Source of the DNA: an uncultured Rikenellaceae bacterium
GTDB lineage: Bacteria; Bacteroidota; Bacteroidia; Bacteroidales; Rikenellaceae
DNA length: 7,614 bases
Direction: 5' to 3'
NCBI GenBank assembly: GCA_947176715.1
Contig: CAMWRR010000087.1
Location: 1 to 7,614, forward strand
Shown here: piece after piece, positions 1 to 6,098 of the stretch
Numbering within the stretch: position 1 is the first letter of the stretch
Layout: each line of letters begins with the position of its first letter
The notes under the pieces: model-generated
Seen by the model: the letters and a program-made list of their open reading frames with translations, nothing else
The model's database searches: none
What the model was told of the DNA's origin: nothing
Program-made: the position numbers and the translations under genes

Positions 1-1
1 G

Positions 2-1384
2 CTCTTTTGCGACGAGGATATATTCCGCAAGCTCAACCCCAAGGATCTGCCGTCGGTTCAGGGCGTGCTGGCATTGGAGACGCGTTGGGCGCTGTGGCAG
101 CCCGACGGGGGAAAGTTCAAACGTGTCATAGCCTCCATAAACGCCCATTTCAAACGTCGCTATCCGAACGGTTTCGGCCCCGACGACATCAGATACGCCG
201 ACAGGGGCAACGACCAACTCGCGGTGATAAGCTATACGTCGGGGACCACCTCGCTGACCAAAGGTGTGATGATAAGCGGCAATGCCTTGGCCGGCAACGT
301 ATTGTTCGGCATAGACAACTACGAACATATCTTGGGCAAGAAGTTGACGGCCACCTTGTGCGTGTTGCCGTTGTCGCACACCTACGCCACTGCATTCAAC
401 CTGCTTGTGCAGTTGGCCTCCGGCGCCCGCATAACCATGCTGGGGCGCATCCCGTCACCCAATATAGTGATAAAGGCGTGCAAAGAGACACGGCCCACCA
501 TCCTCTGCTTCGTGCCGCTGGTGATGGAGAAGATATACAAAATGAAGATAGCGCCCGTGATAGGCAAGCCGTTTGTGGCGGCCATGCTCAAAACGCCGGT
601 GATAGGCCCGCTCATATACAGGGCCATAGGTCGCAAGCTCTATGCGGAGCTGGGCGGCGCGGCATACGATGTGATAATAGGCGGCGCGGCGTTCAATCCC
701 GACATAGAGGCATTCTTCCACAAGACCGGATTCCCGTTCACCGTAGGCTACGGCATGACGGAGTGCGCCCCGCTCATATCATACTCATATCATAAACAGT
801 TCGTTCCCGGCTCCGTAGGGCGTCCCCTCCCGGGCCTGATGGAGGTGCGTATAGAGAAAGCGACCCCCGACGCCGCCACCGGCGAGATTCTCGTGAGAGG
901 CGAGAATGTGATGCTCGGGTATTACCGTAACGAGGAGGCCACCGCCGCCGTATTCACCGAAGACGGATGGATGCGCACCGGCGATTTGGGCTACATGGAC
1001 GATGAGGGCAACATATTCATCAAAGGCCGCTCCAAGACAATGCTCTTAGGCTCCAACGGCGAGAACATCTATCCGGAGGCCATAGAGTCGAAGCTCGACA
1101 ACCTGCCGTTAGTGGCCGAGTGCATAGTGTTGCAGAGGGGCGAACGGCTCGTCGCGTTGGTTCATCCCGACTACGCCACGGCGGAACAGATGAGGTTAGA
1201 CAAGACCAAGATTCCGCAGATAATGGACGACAACCTCAAGACGCTCAACTCCATGCTGGCCCGATACGAACAGGTCGCCGCCATACTCATATCCGAAGAG
1301 CCGTTCCCTATGACCCCCAAGCGTACGGTGAAACGTTACCTCGTGGAGAAGGCATTTGCCGAAAGACCGTCGGATTTCGTGTAA
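2..1384 (+). CDS. AMP-forming acyl-CoA synthetase / long-chain fatty acid--CoA ligase, 5' partial
   Basis: The enzyme probably activates a fatty acid with ATP to an acyl-adenylate and then transfers it to CoA (ANL superfamily). The frame is open to the left edge, so the true start lies outside; 460 codons are visible. Counting from base 2, the phosphate-binding motif YTSGTTSLTKG is at about residues 78-88, the adenine/acyl motif GYGMTECAP at about 249-257, the hinge-region motif GWMRTGDLG at about 322-330 and GRSKTMLLGSNGENIYPEA just after. The C-terminal PMTPKRTVKR block sits where the family has its adenylation lysine. The length suits a protein of about 550-600 residues with its N-terminal part missing. 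The long-chain preference is a family inference, since substrate residues cannot be read here. A GTG at 65 is an internal codon, not the start. No clear intrinsic terminator follows the TAA stop. Confidence 0.93.
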   Translation, partial: LFCDEDIFRKLNPKDLPSVQGVLALETRWALWQPDGGKFKRVIASINAHFKRRYPNGFGPDDIRYADRGNDQLAVISYTSGTTSLTKGVMISGNALAGNVLFGIDNYEHILGKKLTATLCVLPLSHTYATAFNLLVQLASGARITMLGRIPSPNIVIKACKETRPTILCFVPLVMEKIYKMKIAPVIGKPFVAAMLKTPVIGPLIYRAIGRKLYAELGGAAYDVIIGGAAFNPDIEAFFHKTGFPFTVGYGMTECAPLISYSYHKQFVPGSVGRPLPGLMEVRIEKATPDAATGEILVRGENVMLGYYRNEEATAAVFTEDGWMRTGDLGYMDDEGNIFIKGRSKTMLLGSNGENIYPEAIESKLDNLPLVAECIVLQRGERLVALVHPDYATAEQMRLDKTKIPQIMDDNLKTLNSMLARYEQVAAILISEEPFPMTPKRTVKRYLVEKAFAERPSDFV

Positions 1385-1460
1385 TACGACGTATCCGTAA
1401 CGGAGGATCGGGAAGTTGCACTATCCTGCAACAGTACATCTTACGGCCATTTGCCCGGGT

Positions 1461-1488
1461 GACAGGCGATAGGCTCCTATCGCGTGTC
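1461..1488. other. Stem-loop downstream of the acyl-CoA ligase gene
   Basis: GACA-g-GCGATAG, loop GCTC, CTATCGC-g-TGTC: seven base pairs, one g/g mismatch, then four more pairs, with a tetraloop. A second hairpin, GTTGCA-CTATCC-TGCAAC, lies at 1415-1432. Neither is followed by a T run, so these may be 3'-end structures of the ligase mRNA rather than standard intrinsic terminators. Confidence 0.4.
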
Positions 1489-1528
1489 TCCGTAGGGGGA
1501 GTTCTCCGTCACGGCAAGGTACGTCACA

Positions 1529-1568
1529 AGGCGGCAATGGACGGCGAGGGACGGCAATAGGCGGCGAG
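1529..1568. repeat. Tandem repeat, 4 units of 10 bp
   Basis: The units are AGGCGGCAAT, GGACGGCGAG, GGACGGCAAT and AGGCGGCGAG, laid end to end. Units alternate between CAAT-type and CGAG-type 3' ends, so the array can also be read as two diverged 20-bp units. It lies in the non-coding gap between the acyl-CoA ligase and adk. Confidence 0.6.
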
Positions 1569-1662
1569 GCGCACTCCTTTGCAGGCTCCGACCCTATGTG
1601 ACACATATCTGCGCTTAAAAGAGAGCCTTTATCTATGAATTTACACACCTATGCGGGTCTTC

Positions 1663-1692
1663 TGTTTTCCCCTGACATGTTTTCCCCGGACA
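1663..1692. repeat. Tandem repeat, 2 units of 15 bp
   Basis: TGTTTTCCCCTGACA is followed directly by TGTTTTCCCCGGACA, with one mismatch in 15. The period equals that of the longer array starting 18 bp downstream, but the sequence is unrelated to it. Confidence 0.7.
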
Positions 1693-1710
1693 GGATGTGT
1701 TTGGTCTCCT

Positions 1711-1785
1711 TGTCAACGCACGGATTGTCAATGCACAGATTGTTAATGAACGGATTATCAATGCACGGATTGTCAATGCACGGAC
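1711..1785. repeat. Tandem repeat, 5 units of 15 bp
   Basis: The five units are TGTCAACGCACGGAT, TGTCAATGCACAGAT, TGTTAATGAACGGAT, TATCAATGCACGGAT and TGTCAATGCACGGAC, with consensus TGTCAATGCACGGAT and at most two differences per unit. There are no spacers, so it is a minisatellite-like array and not a CRISPR. It directly abuts the T-rich side of the adk terminator (1786). As 15 is a multiple of three, frames through it repeat every five residues on both strands. Confidence 0.85.
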
Positions 1786-1819
1786 ATAATAAAGCGGAGA
1801 GTGTCTTACTCCTCTCCGC
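1786..1819 (-). terminator. Probable intrinsic terminator of the lptB-thiL-adk transcript
   Basis: Read on the minus strand, GCGGAGAG (1819-1812), a 10-nt loop and CTCTCCGC (1801-1794) form a perfect 8-bp stem, followed at once by TTTATTAT (1793-1786). It lies about 105 nt beyond the adk stop. The + strand side has no T run, so it works in the minus direction only. Confidence 0.6.
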
Positions 1820-1825
1820 CACGCC

Positions 1826-1872
1826 ACGGTCCGGTCGAGCGGGAGGTGTTTAACATCACCGGCTCGGACCGT
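1826..1872 (-). other. Extended stem-loop in the adk 3' untranslated region
   Basis: On the minus strand three stem blocks nest: ACGGTC with GACCGT, CGAGC with GCTCG and GGTG with CACC, about 15 base pairs in all, with a 4-nt bulge, small asymmetries and the loop ATGTTAAA. It starts about 50 nt after the adk stop and precedes the T-tract hairpin at 1786-1819. It has no T run of its own, so it may protect the mRNA 3' end or act as part of a double terminator. Confidence 0.45.
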
Positions 1873-1923
1873 CACTTTCAAAACAGTTAAAATACAGATA
1901 TAGTTACGGTTATTGTAGCAACG

Positions 1924-2499
1924 CTATCTAATTCTGTCTATAACCTCGCACAGACGTCCGAATACGGCCTCTATGCCGCCCATGCCGTCTATCTCGATAT
2001 ATTTGCCCTGTTTCTCGTAGAACTTCTTGACCACCTCCGTCTGGGCCTTGTATACCTCTATGCGGTGGCGTATCACCTCCTCGCTCTGGTCGTCGGCGCG
2101 GCCGCTCACCTTTCCGCGGGCGAGCAGTCGGGCCACCACCTCCTCGTCGGGGACATCCAACGCTATCATGGCAGTGACGCTCTGGCCGTGTTGCGACAAC
2201 ATATCGTCGAACGCCTCGGCTTGCGGAGTGGTACGCGGGAAACCGTCGAATATGGTGCCGTTACCGTCGCTATGCGCCTCAATGTAACTGCTTATGATGC
2301 CGATAACTATCTCGTCGGAGGCCAAGGAGCCGTCTTTCATCTGCTCCTGCGCTTCGAGCCCGAGCTTGGTGGCGGCCTTTATCTCCTGACGTATCACCTC
2401 GCCCGTCGACAGATGATTCAGACTGTAACGCTCTTTGAGCTTGTCCGCCTGCGTACCCTTTCCGGCACCCGGAGGACCGAATAAAACTATGTTCAACAT
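1924..2499 (-). CDS. adk: Adenylate kinase
   Basis: This cytosolic enzyme interconverts ATP + AMP and 2 ADP. At 191 residues it is the short bacterial form. The P-loop GPPGAGKGT is at residues 8-16, the AMP-binding segment HLSTGEVIRQE at about 29-39 and the DGFPRT motif at 85-90. The LID region is short (R128 to R134, with R144 and R146 following) and has no zinc-binding cysteines. The ATG at 2499 gives the standard N-terminus, MLNIVLFG; the sequence before it is A/T-rich with no clear Shine-Dalgarno site. It begins 35 nt after the thiL stop and is the last gene before a terminator, so it is probably co-transcribed with lptB and thiL. In Bacteroides, as I recall, adk sits beside hpt and obgE; here those neighbours are absent. 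Confidence 0.97.
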   Translation of the reverse strand: MLNIVLFGPPGAGKGTQADKLKERYSLNHLSTGEVIRQEIKAATKLGLEAQEQMKDGSLASDEIVIGIISSYIEAHSDGNGTIFDGFPRTTPQAEAFDDMLSQHGQSVTAMIALDVPDEEVVARLLARGKVSGRADDQSEEVIRHRIEVYKAQTEVVKKFYEKQGKYIEIDGMGGIEAVFGRLCEVIDRIR

Positions 2500-2534
2500 T
2501 GCCTTATATTTTATGTGACTTTATCCGCATCTGT

Positions 2535-3551
2535 TCACTCTCCTACCCATCCCTGAGCCGTGAGCGCTATCTCCGAGCCGTCGGGCGTAACCAACGCCGC
2601 CCCCTTCTCCGGAGCGGTAAGGTGGCCTATCACGTCTATGCCGCCTATCCTCACGACATCCTCGTAACGGTCTACCGGCACCGTGAATAGCAGCTCGTAA
2701 TCGTCGCCGCCGTTGAGGGCCGCCATTACCGGGTCGATACCTATCTGCTCCCCGAGCTCGAAACATTTAGACGATATGGGCAGACGGTCGAGATATATGC
2801 GTGCTCCGGTGTTCGATCTGCGGCACAGGTGCATGGTCTCCGATGCCAGACCGTCGGATATGTCTATCATGGATGTAGGCCTGATGCCGCTTTCGGCGAG
2901 TGCCTTCACCACATCCGTACGCAACAGCGGGTGCAACTGACGCTCCAAAAGATACTCGAACCCCTCCAGTTGCGGAGCCACTCCGTCGTTGCCGTGAAGT
3001 GCGCGCTTCTCGCGTTCGAGCAACTTGACACCCATGAACGCGGCCCCTAAATCGCCGGTCACGCACAGCAGGTCGCTGTTTTTGCCTCCTGCCCGGTAGA
3101 CTATCCTGTCTTTGGCCACCGAACCTACGGCGGTTACCGCTATGCTCAACCCCGTCATGGATGCGGTGGTGTCGCCGCCTGCCAGGTCAATGTCGTATTT
3201 GTCGCAGGCCGCGCGTATCCCCTCGTACAGCTCGTCGGCCATCTCCACGGTGAAACGTCCGGAGAGGCCTATGGATACGGTGATCTGTTCGGTGGTGCCG
3301 TTCATGGCCGCAATATCGCTCGCCGCCGCCACGACACACTTGAAGCCCAAGTGTTTAAGCGGCGTGTATGTCAAGTCGAACGCTATGCCCTCCAGAAACA
3401 TGTCGCTGCTTATGAGCGTGTAGCTATCCGCGTCGCGCTCTATTACGGCGGCATCGTCCCCTACGCCCGTCACGGTAGAGGGTCTGCGGCATGCCACACC
3501 GTCGGTGAGCCTGTCTATGAAACGGAATTCCCCTAAAGACGATATATCCAT
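2535..3551 (-). CDS. thiL: Thiamine-monophosphate kinase
   Basis: ThiL phosphorylates thiamine monophosphate with ATP to thiamine diphosphate, the last step of cofactor synthesis. The 338 residues match the family length. Characteristic motifs appear in order: GVGDDAAV (29-36), SSDMFLEGIAFDLTYTP (48-64), an ASDIAAMN segment (77-84), LAGGDTT (123-129), the MIDISDGLA block (228-236) and NGGDDYELLFT (280-290). The acidic clusters in these motifs bind Mg-ATP and the phosphate in the AIR-synthase/ThiL fold. The ATG start (MDISSLGEF) fits the usual short N-terminus. The gene lies 49 nt after lptB and 35 nt before adk on the same strand, without an obvious terminator between them. No other thi gene is in the window. 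Confidence 0.95.
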   Translation of the reverse strand: MDISSLGEFRFIDRLTDGVACRRPSTVTGVGDDAAVIERDADSYTLISSDMFLEGIAFDLTYTPLKHLGFKCVVAAASDIAAMNGTTEQITVSIGLSGRFTVEMADELYEGIRAACDKYDIDLAGGDTTASMTGLSIAVTAVGSVAKDRIVYRAGGKNSDLLCVTGDLGAAFMGVKLLEREKRALHGNDGVAPQLEGFEYLLERQLHPLLRTDVVKALAESGIRPTSMIDISDGLASETMHLCRRSNTGARIYLDRLPISSKCFELGEQIGIDPVMAALNGGDDYELLFTVPVDRYEDVVRIGGIDVIGHLTAPEKGAALVTPDGSEIALTAQGWVGE

Positions 3552-3600
3552 ACGAAACTTTTAAAATATACTGTTTTCAGACGTTATTATTCGGAAACGC

Positions 3601-4323
3601 TTACCGCAGCTTGAAGTCGGAGCCGAGATACACCTTGCGCACCATCTCGTCGGCGGCGAGCTCCTCGGCGCTGCCGGCCTTGAGAATGCGTCCCTCGAAG
3701 AGCAGATAGGTGCGGTCGGTTATGGCCAATGTCTCGTGTACGTTATGGTCGGTTATTATGACGCCTATGTTCTTGTCCTTGAGCGTGCGGACGATGCTCT
3801 GGATGTCCTCCACCGCTATGGGGTCGACACCTGCGAACGGCTCGTCGAGCAGTATGAACTTGGGGTTTATCGATACGGCGCGCGCTATCTCCGTGCGACG
3901 TCTCTCGCCGCCGGAGAGCTGTATGCCGTAGCTCTTGCGCACCTTTTGGAGACGAAATTCGCTTATAAGATTCTCGAGACGCTCCTTTTGGTACTCCTTG
4001 GTGTAGTCTGTCATCTCGAGCACCGCCTTTATGTTGTCTTCCACCGTGAGACGACGGAATACCGACGCCTCCTGTGCCAGATAGCCCACTCCGAGCTGTG
4101 CCCTGCGGTACACGGGCTCGCGGGTTATGTCTATGTCGTCGAGGAATATCTGCCCGTCGTTGGGTTTTATCAGACCGACGGTCATGTAGAAAGTGGTGGT
4201 CTTGCCGGCGCCGTTGGGACCGAGAAGCCCCACTATCTCCCCCTGCGACACCTCTATCGACACATGGTCGACTACAGTGCGCGATTTGTAACGTTTGACC
4301 AGATCCTTGGTGTGTAGACGCAT
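3601..4323 (-). CDS. lptB: LPS export ABC transporter ATP-binding protein LptB
   Basis: LptB is the cytoplasmic ATPase that, with LptF and LptG, powers extraction of lipopolysaccharide from the inner membrane towards the LptC-A-D bridge. All ABC ATPase elements are present in 240 residues: Walker A GPNGAGKTT (35-43), Q-loop YLAQE (Q84), signature LSGGERRR (136-143), Walker B FILLDEP (157-162), D-loop AGVD (164-167) and switch histidine in TDHN (H193). The LAQEASVFRRLTVEDN stretch and the VYLGSDFKLR C-terminus are typical of LptB rather than of other ABC proteins. No lptA, lptC, lptF or lptG is nearby, so the partner genes must be elsewhere. A candidate promoter and a 5' hairpin lie in the 50 nt ahead of the ATG, and the gene probably leads an operon with thiL and adk. 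Confidence 0.95.
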   Translation of the reverse strand: MRLHTKDLVKRYKSRTVVDHVSIEVSQGEIVGLLGPNGAGKTTTFYMTVGLIKPNDGQIFLDDIDITREPVYRRAQLGVGYLAQEASVFRRLTVEDNIKAVLEMTDYTKEYQKERLENLISEFRLQKVRKSYGIQLSGGERRRTEIARAVSINPKFILLDEPFAGVDPIAVEDIQSIVRTLKDKNIGVIITDHNVHETLAITDRTYLLFEGRILKAGSAEELAADEMVRKVYLGSDFKLR

Positions 4324-4337
4324 ATCGTTGCCGTTTT

Positions 4338-4360
4338 ACGGCGGTATGAAGCCCCGCCGT
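4338..4360 (-). other. Stem-loop in the lptB 5' leader
   Basis: On the minus strand ACGGCGG (4360-4354), a 9-nt loop and CCGCCGT (4344-4338) form a perfect 7-bp stem. It ends 14 nt before the lptB ATG and would sit at the very 5' end of the transcript if the -7 element at 4369-4376 is used. A competing small hairpin, CCGT-AAA-ACGG (4341-4331), overlaps its 3' arm. No T run follows, so it is not a terminator. Confidence 0.4.
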
Positions 4361-4368
4361 TAATCGTA

Positions 4369-4376
4369 CAAAAATA
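4369..4376 (-). promoter_or_regulatory. Candidate -7 promoter element for lptB-thiL-adk
   Basis: The minus strand reads TATTTTTG, an exact match to the Bacteroidota -7 consensus TAnnTTTG, about 45 nt before the lptB ATG. A TTTG is present upstream (4412-4409), but its spacing of about 32 nt is longer than the usual 19-21 nt, so no proper -33 element is seen. The surrounding A/T run could produce this match by chance. Confidence 0.35.
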
Positions 4377-4478
4377 TAAAAAAAAGCGATATCGTGCGGA
4401 GGAGCGTTCAAATTTTATAGGCACGGCCTTTCGACCGTGAGCCGGGAGCCGTCCCTGAAGCGCGTGCGCCGCAGAAGG

Positions 4479-4664
4479 CTACCGTCTGCGCAGCTCGGCT
4501 ATATTCTGCCTTATTACCACTCTGCCCGAAACGGTTCTGTACACCTTTACGGGCATCACCTCCTCTTTGGGCGGCACCGCCTTTTTCACAATCAGGAATA
4601 CCCCCAAGACAAGCAATATCAAAGGACTTAATATCGCGAATATTATGGTCTGTATAATTCTCAT
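4479..4664 (-). CDS. Small single-pass membrane protein, function unknown
   Basis: I do not recognise this 61-residue product. Residues 4-26 form one hydrophobic membrane segment (IIQTIIFAILSPLILLVLGV and onward), followed by KK and a charged tail that ends in LRRR. It has no signal peptidase or lipobox motif. The minus strand codons use ATA for isoleucine like the surrounding genes, which supports real coding. It starts 61 nt downstream of the malic enzyme terminator and stops 155 nt before lptB, so it is probably its own unit or a loose first member of the lptB operon. It could be a chance frame, because 61 codons is short and I know of no conserved motif. A weak 5-bp hairpin (4422-4439) follows its stop, without a T run. 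Confidence 0.45.
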   Translation of the reverse strand: MRIIQTIIFAILSPLILLVLGVFLIVKKAVPPKEEVMPVKVYRTVSGRVVIRQNIAELRRR

Positions 4665-4724
4665 GGCTTTACTCTTTTACAGCCGCATCGTTGCGGTTTA
4701 CAATACATCGGCAACTTCTGTGCC

Positions 4725-4759
4725 AAAAAGAGAGGCACCGCGGTACTGCGGCGCCTCTC
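4725..4759 (-). terminator. Intrinsic terminator of the malic enzyme gene
   Basis: On the minus strand a 12-bp stem (4759-4748 with 4741-4730, one G-U pair, 6-nt loop) is followed directly by TTTTT (4729-4725). It begins 20 nt after the malic enzyme stop codon. On the + strand the same stem would carry an A/C mismatch and lack the T run, so the direction is clear. It separates the malic enzyme from the small membrane-protein gene and the lptB cluster. Confidence 0.9.
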
Positions 4760-4778
4760 GGCAGGTGTGCCTGTGCGG

Positions 4779-6074
4779 CTAAGGCCGTCGCACCATTGCC
4801 GACAGTTGCGACTGGTAGAGCTTGTAGTCGCGTATGGGGGTGGATGCCACGCCGCTACGTTCCGCCGCGAGGGCTATGGCGGCGCTCACCTTGGGCAACA
4901 GGCGCGGGTCGAGAGGCTTGGGGATGAGATAGTCGCGCGAGAAGAGCAGCCGTCCCTCTATGCCGTAGGCCTCGCGCACGCATTGCGGCACCGGCTCTTT
5001 GGCCAGTTCGGCTATGGCCCTTGCGGCGGCTATCTTCATCTGCTCGTTTATGACGGTGGCCCCCGAGTCGAGCGCTCCGCGGAATATGTAGGGGAATCCT
5101 ATCACGTTGTTGACCTGATTGGGATAGTCGCTCCGTCCCGTGGCGAAGATGAGATCTTCACGCGATGCCTTGGCCGTCTGGTAGTCAATCTCCGGGTCGG
5201 GGTTGGCCAGAGCGAATACGATAGGGTCCGGAGCCATTGAGCGCACCATGTCGGCCGTGAGGATGTCGGCACGCGATACGCCGAGGAACATGTCCGCCCC
5301 CGCCAACGCCTCCCCGAGCGTGTCTATGTCGCGGTCGGTGACGAACTCGAGTTTCTCGGGGGTAAGCCCCTCCCTTTTGCGGTTTATGACCCCCTTGCTG
5401 TCGCACATGACGATGTTTTCGGGCCTTACTCCCAACACCTTGTAGAGTCTGGTGCAGGCTATGGCCGCCGCTCCGGCTCCGTTGACCACCAGACGGATGT
5501 TCTCCGCCCGCTTGCCCGCTATCTCGAGGGCGTTTATGAGCGCCGCCGAGGTTATGATGGCCGTGCCGTGCTGGTCGTCGTGCATGACCGGTATCTTCAG
5601 ACGCTCTTTCAGCCTTCGTTCTATCTCGAAACACTCCGGGGCCTTTATGTCTTCGAGGTTTATGCCCCCGAACGTAGGCGAGATATTGACTACGGTGTCG
5701 ACGAAAGCGTCCACCCCGTCGGCCGCTATCTCCATGTCGAAGCAGTCGATGCCGGCGAGCACCTTGAAAAGCAACGCCTTTCCCTCCATCACCGGTTTTG
5801 CCGCCAAAGGGCCTATGTCGCCTAATCCGAGCACCGATGTGCCGTTCGATATGACGGCCACCAGATTACCCTTGCCCGTGTAGTCGTACGCCAGATGCGC
5901 ATCTTCGGCTATGGCGGACGAAACTGCGGCCACACCGGGCGTGTAGGCCATAGAGAGGTCGTGTTGTGTGGATGCCGGCTTGGTCGGCACGACGGCTATT
6001 TTGCCTTTCGGCTCGGCTCTGTGATACTCCAGCGCGTCATGAAATATCTGTTCCGAATATCTCTTTTTTTCCAT
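4779..6074 (-). CDS. Malic enzyme, short form without phosphotransacetylase domain (probably NADP-dependent)
   Basis: The enzyme oxidatively decarboxylates malate to pyruvate and CO2, giving NAD(P)H. From ATG 6074 it has 431 residues. Motifs in order: catalytic tyrosine in YTPGV (44-48), the GLGDIGPLAAKPVMEGKA block holding the active-site lysine (83-100), metal ligands in NLEDIKAP (139-146) and DDQHGTA (166-172), the Rossmann glycine loop VVNGAGAAA (196-204), CDSKG after the second strand (224-228), and ALANPDPEI (289-296) with ATGRSDYPNQVNNVIGFPY (311-329). It stops just after the PKPLDPRL...VASTPI region, where full-length MaeB continues into a PTA-like domain of about 330 residues. A GTG at 6083 would add three residues; the ATG is preferred. 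NADP rather than NAD use is a family guess. It stands alone, closed by the terminator at 4725-4759. Confidence 0.94.
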   Translation of the reverse strand: MEKKRYSEQIFHDALEYHRAEPKGKIAVVPTKPASTQHDLSMAYTPGVAAVSSAIAEDAHLAYDYTGKGNLVAVISNGTSVLGLGDIGPLAAKPVMEGKALLFKVLAGIDCFDMEIAADGVDAFVDTVVNISPTFGGINLEDIKAPECFEIERRLKERLKIPVMHDDQHGTAIITSAALINALEIAGKRAENIRLVVNGAGAAAIACTRLYKVLGVRPENIVMCDSKGVINRKREGLTPEKLEFVTDRDIDTLGEALAGADMFLGVSRADILTADMVRSMAPDPIVFALANPDPEIDYQTAKASREDLIFATGRSDYPNQVNNVIGFPYIFRGALDSGATVINEQMKIAAARAIAELAKEPVPQCVREAYGIEGRLLFSRDYLIPKPLDPRLLPKVSAAIALAAERSGVASTPIRDYKLYQSQLSAMVRRP

Positions 6075-6090
6075 TTCTAACACTTTTTAA

Positions 6091-6098
6091 TATCTTTG
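6091..6098 (+). promoter_or_regulatory. Bacteroidota -7 promoter element for the HsdR-N-like gene
   Basis: TATCTTTG matches the Bacteroidota -7 consensus TAnnTTTG exactly. A T-rich block at 6064-6070 lies at the distance expected for the -33 element, though it lacks the final G. Transcription would begin at about 6102-6105. That would place the upstream GTG (6111) almost at the mRNA end and leave about 58 nt of leader before ATG 6162, which favours the ATG. The element lies in the 87-bp divergent gap shared with the malic enzyme gene. Confidence 0.5.

Larger units (their letters stand above)
1385..1923. other. Convergent intergenic region rich in tandem repeats and hairpins
   Basis: This gap separates two genes that end towards each other (acyl-CoA ligase on +, adk on -). 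I see no convincing gene. It contains hairpins at 1415-1432 and 1461-1488, a 4 x 10-bp array, a 2 x 15-bp array, a 5 x 15-bp array, and two hairpins next to the adk stop. An outer stem AGGCTC/GAGCCT (1583-1588 with 1623-1628) encloses the palindrome TATGTG-A-CACATA (1595-1607) and is followed by CTTTATCT; it is a weak candidate terminator for the + strand gene. Small frames that stay open here run through the repeats and hairpins, so I do not call them genes. Confidence 0.6.

Noticed and set aside
65..67. GTG at 65 as the start of the acyl-CoA ligase
   Set aside because: The frame is open with plausible protein sequence back to base 2, and a start here would leave out the N-terminal part that the family needs.
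7..795. Plus-strand 262-residue frame inside the acyl-CoA ligase gene
   Set aside because: It is an out-of-frame shadow with Arg/Gln/His-rich composition, while the frame from base 2 contains the ligase motifs.
1595..1607. Palindrome TATGTG-A-CACATA as a transcription-factor operator
   Set aside because: It lies in a convergent gap with no promoter nearby and is better explained as part of a hairpin within the stem 1583-1628.
1421..1648. Minus-strand 75-residue frame
   Set aside because: It runs through the 4 x 10-bp array and the stem-loop at 1461-1488 and has a composition unlike the neighbouring genes.
1711..1785. CRISPR array
   Set aside because: The 15-bp units are contiguous without spacers, far shorter than CRISPR repeats, and there are no cas genes.
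1635..1853. Plus-strand 72-residue frame with LSMHG repeats as a gene
   Set aside because: There is no recognisable domain or convincing ribosome site, and the C-terminal third runs through the minus-strand terminator. It is kept only as a possibility within the repeat finding.
1633..1881. Minus-strand 82-residue frame as a pentapeptide-repeat protein
   Set aside because: The ALTIR-like five-residue pattern only reflects the 15-bp DNA repeat. It lacks the A(D/N)LXX register of pentapeptide repeats, and its first half passes through the adk 3' hairpins and terminator.
2065..2484. Plus-strand 139-residue frame opposite adk
   Set aside because: It is an antisense shadow of the intact adk gene.
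3736..4317. Plus-strand 193-residue frame opposite lptB
   Set aside because: It is an antisense shadow of lptB, whose ABC motifs are complete; the opposite translation shows no motif.
4422..4439. Hairpin CACGG...CCGTG as terminator of the small membrane-protein gene
   Set aside because: The stem has only 5 bp, the loop is 8 nt, and no T run follows on the minus strand.
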